Positions 6,289-6,331 of a stretch of DNA of 6,331 bases are shown here, one piece after another. The stretch's first letter is position 1. Each line of letters begins with the position of its first letter. The stretch comes from an uncultured Bacteriovoracaceae bacterium (GTDB lineage Bacteria > Bdellovibrionota > Bacteriovoracia > Bacteriovoracales > Bacteriovoracaceae). The stretch covers positions 1-6,331 of the forward strand of contig CALFYV010000336.1 in NCBI GenBank assembly GCA_937952395.1, given 5' to 3'. Below the pieces are notes generated by a model. That model saw only the letters and a program-made list of their open reading frames with translations. It ran no database searches and had not been told where the DNA came from. The translations under genes were made by a program, and so were the position numbers.

Positions 6289-6331
6289 GAAACATAGGTA
6301 ACACTTTATTCCGGACACATAGGTTACACTT
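6284..6331. repeat. two imperfect 23-nt direct repeats, period 25 nt
   Basis: Copy A is 6284-6306 and copy B is 6309-6331. They agree at 20 of 23 positions (differences at repeat positions 5, 8 and 17) and share the core ACATAGGT-A/T-ACACTT. Read on the minus strand each has TGTWACCTATGT followed by a C/G-rich CCGG-like tail. This resembles, from memory, the tandem sites at the ends of IS481-family insertion sequences; no transposase is visible. The array may continue beyond the window. Copy A abuts the YceI RBS, so a regulatory role cannot be excluded. Confidence 0.65.

Noticed and set aside
1..6331. A defence, CRISPR, phage or biosynthetic system
   Set aside because: All open frames are explained by envelope, transporter or hydrolase families and no repeats, nucleases, reverse transcriptases or synthases are visible.

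Overview
The window is AT-rich chromosomal DNA from a Gram-negative bacterium. It encodes signal peptides, a lipoprotein with a lipobox, and an outer-membrane beta-barrel ending in Phe. The mix of a DUF3015 protein, a TRL-family lipoprotein, a YceI-domain protein and a large peptidase/propeller/barrel protein, at this base composition, is compatible with the Bdellovibrionota (Bdellovibrio/Bacteriovorax-like bacteria). That placement is an inference from gene style, not from a marker gene.

Layout, left to right. (1) Positions 1-2085, plus strand: a compact probable operon holding the 3' part of an alpha/beta hydrolase gene (its start lies left of the window), a secreted DUF3015 protein, and a 10-TM EamA/DMT transporter. 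The gaps are 10 and 3 nt. (2) Positions 2069-4927, minus strand: a very long reading frame for an exported protein with a gluzincin-type peptidase domain (HEYRH plus a downstream Glu), a TolB/PD40-like propeller and a C-terminal outer-membrane barrel. One in-frame TAA at 2714-2716, followed at once by an in-frame ATG, cuts it into 737 and 214 codons inside the barrel. Its 3' end overlaps the transporter gene tail-to-tail by 17 nt. (3) Positions 4928-5039: a 112-nt divergent intergenic region with plausible overlapping promoters for the barrel protein and the lipoprotein. (4) Positions 5040-5312, plus strand: a 90-aa TRL-family lipoprotein. (5) Positions 5315-6271, minus strand: an exported YceI-domain protein with an unusual C-terminal extension carrying two TM segments. 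It converges on the lipoprotein gene with 2 nt between stops. (6) Positions 6284-6331: two imperfect 23-nt direct repeats (period 25 nt) upstream of, and touching, the ribosome binding site of the YceI gene. They resemble the terminal repeats of IS481-type insertion sequences.

Most products are envelope proteins: secreted, lipoprotein, outer membrane, inner-membrane anchored. Nothing in the sequence ties them into one pathway. I see no RNA gene, CRISPR array, phage gene, transposase or defence system. The two most informative oddities are the single in-frame stop in the barrel protein and the repeat pair at the right edge.
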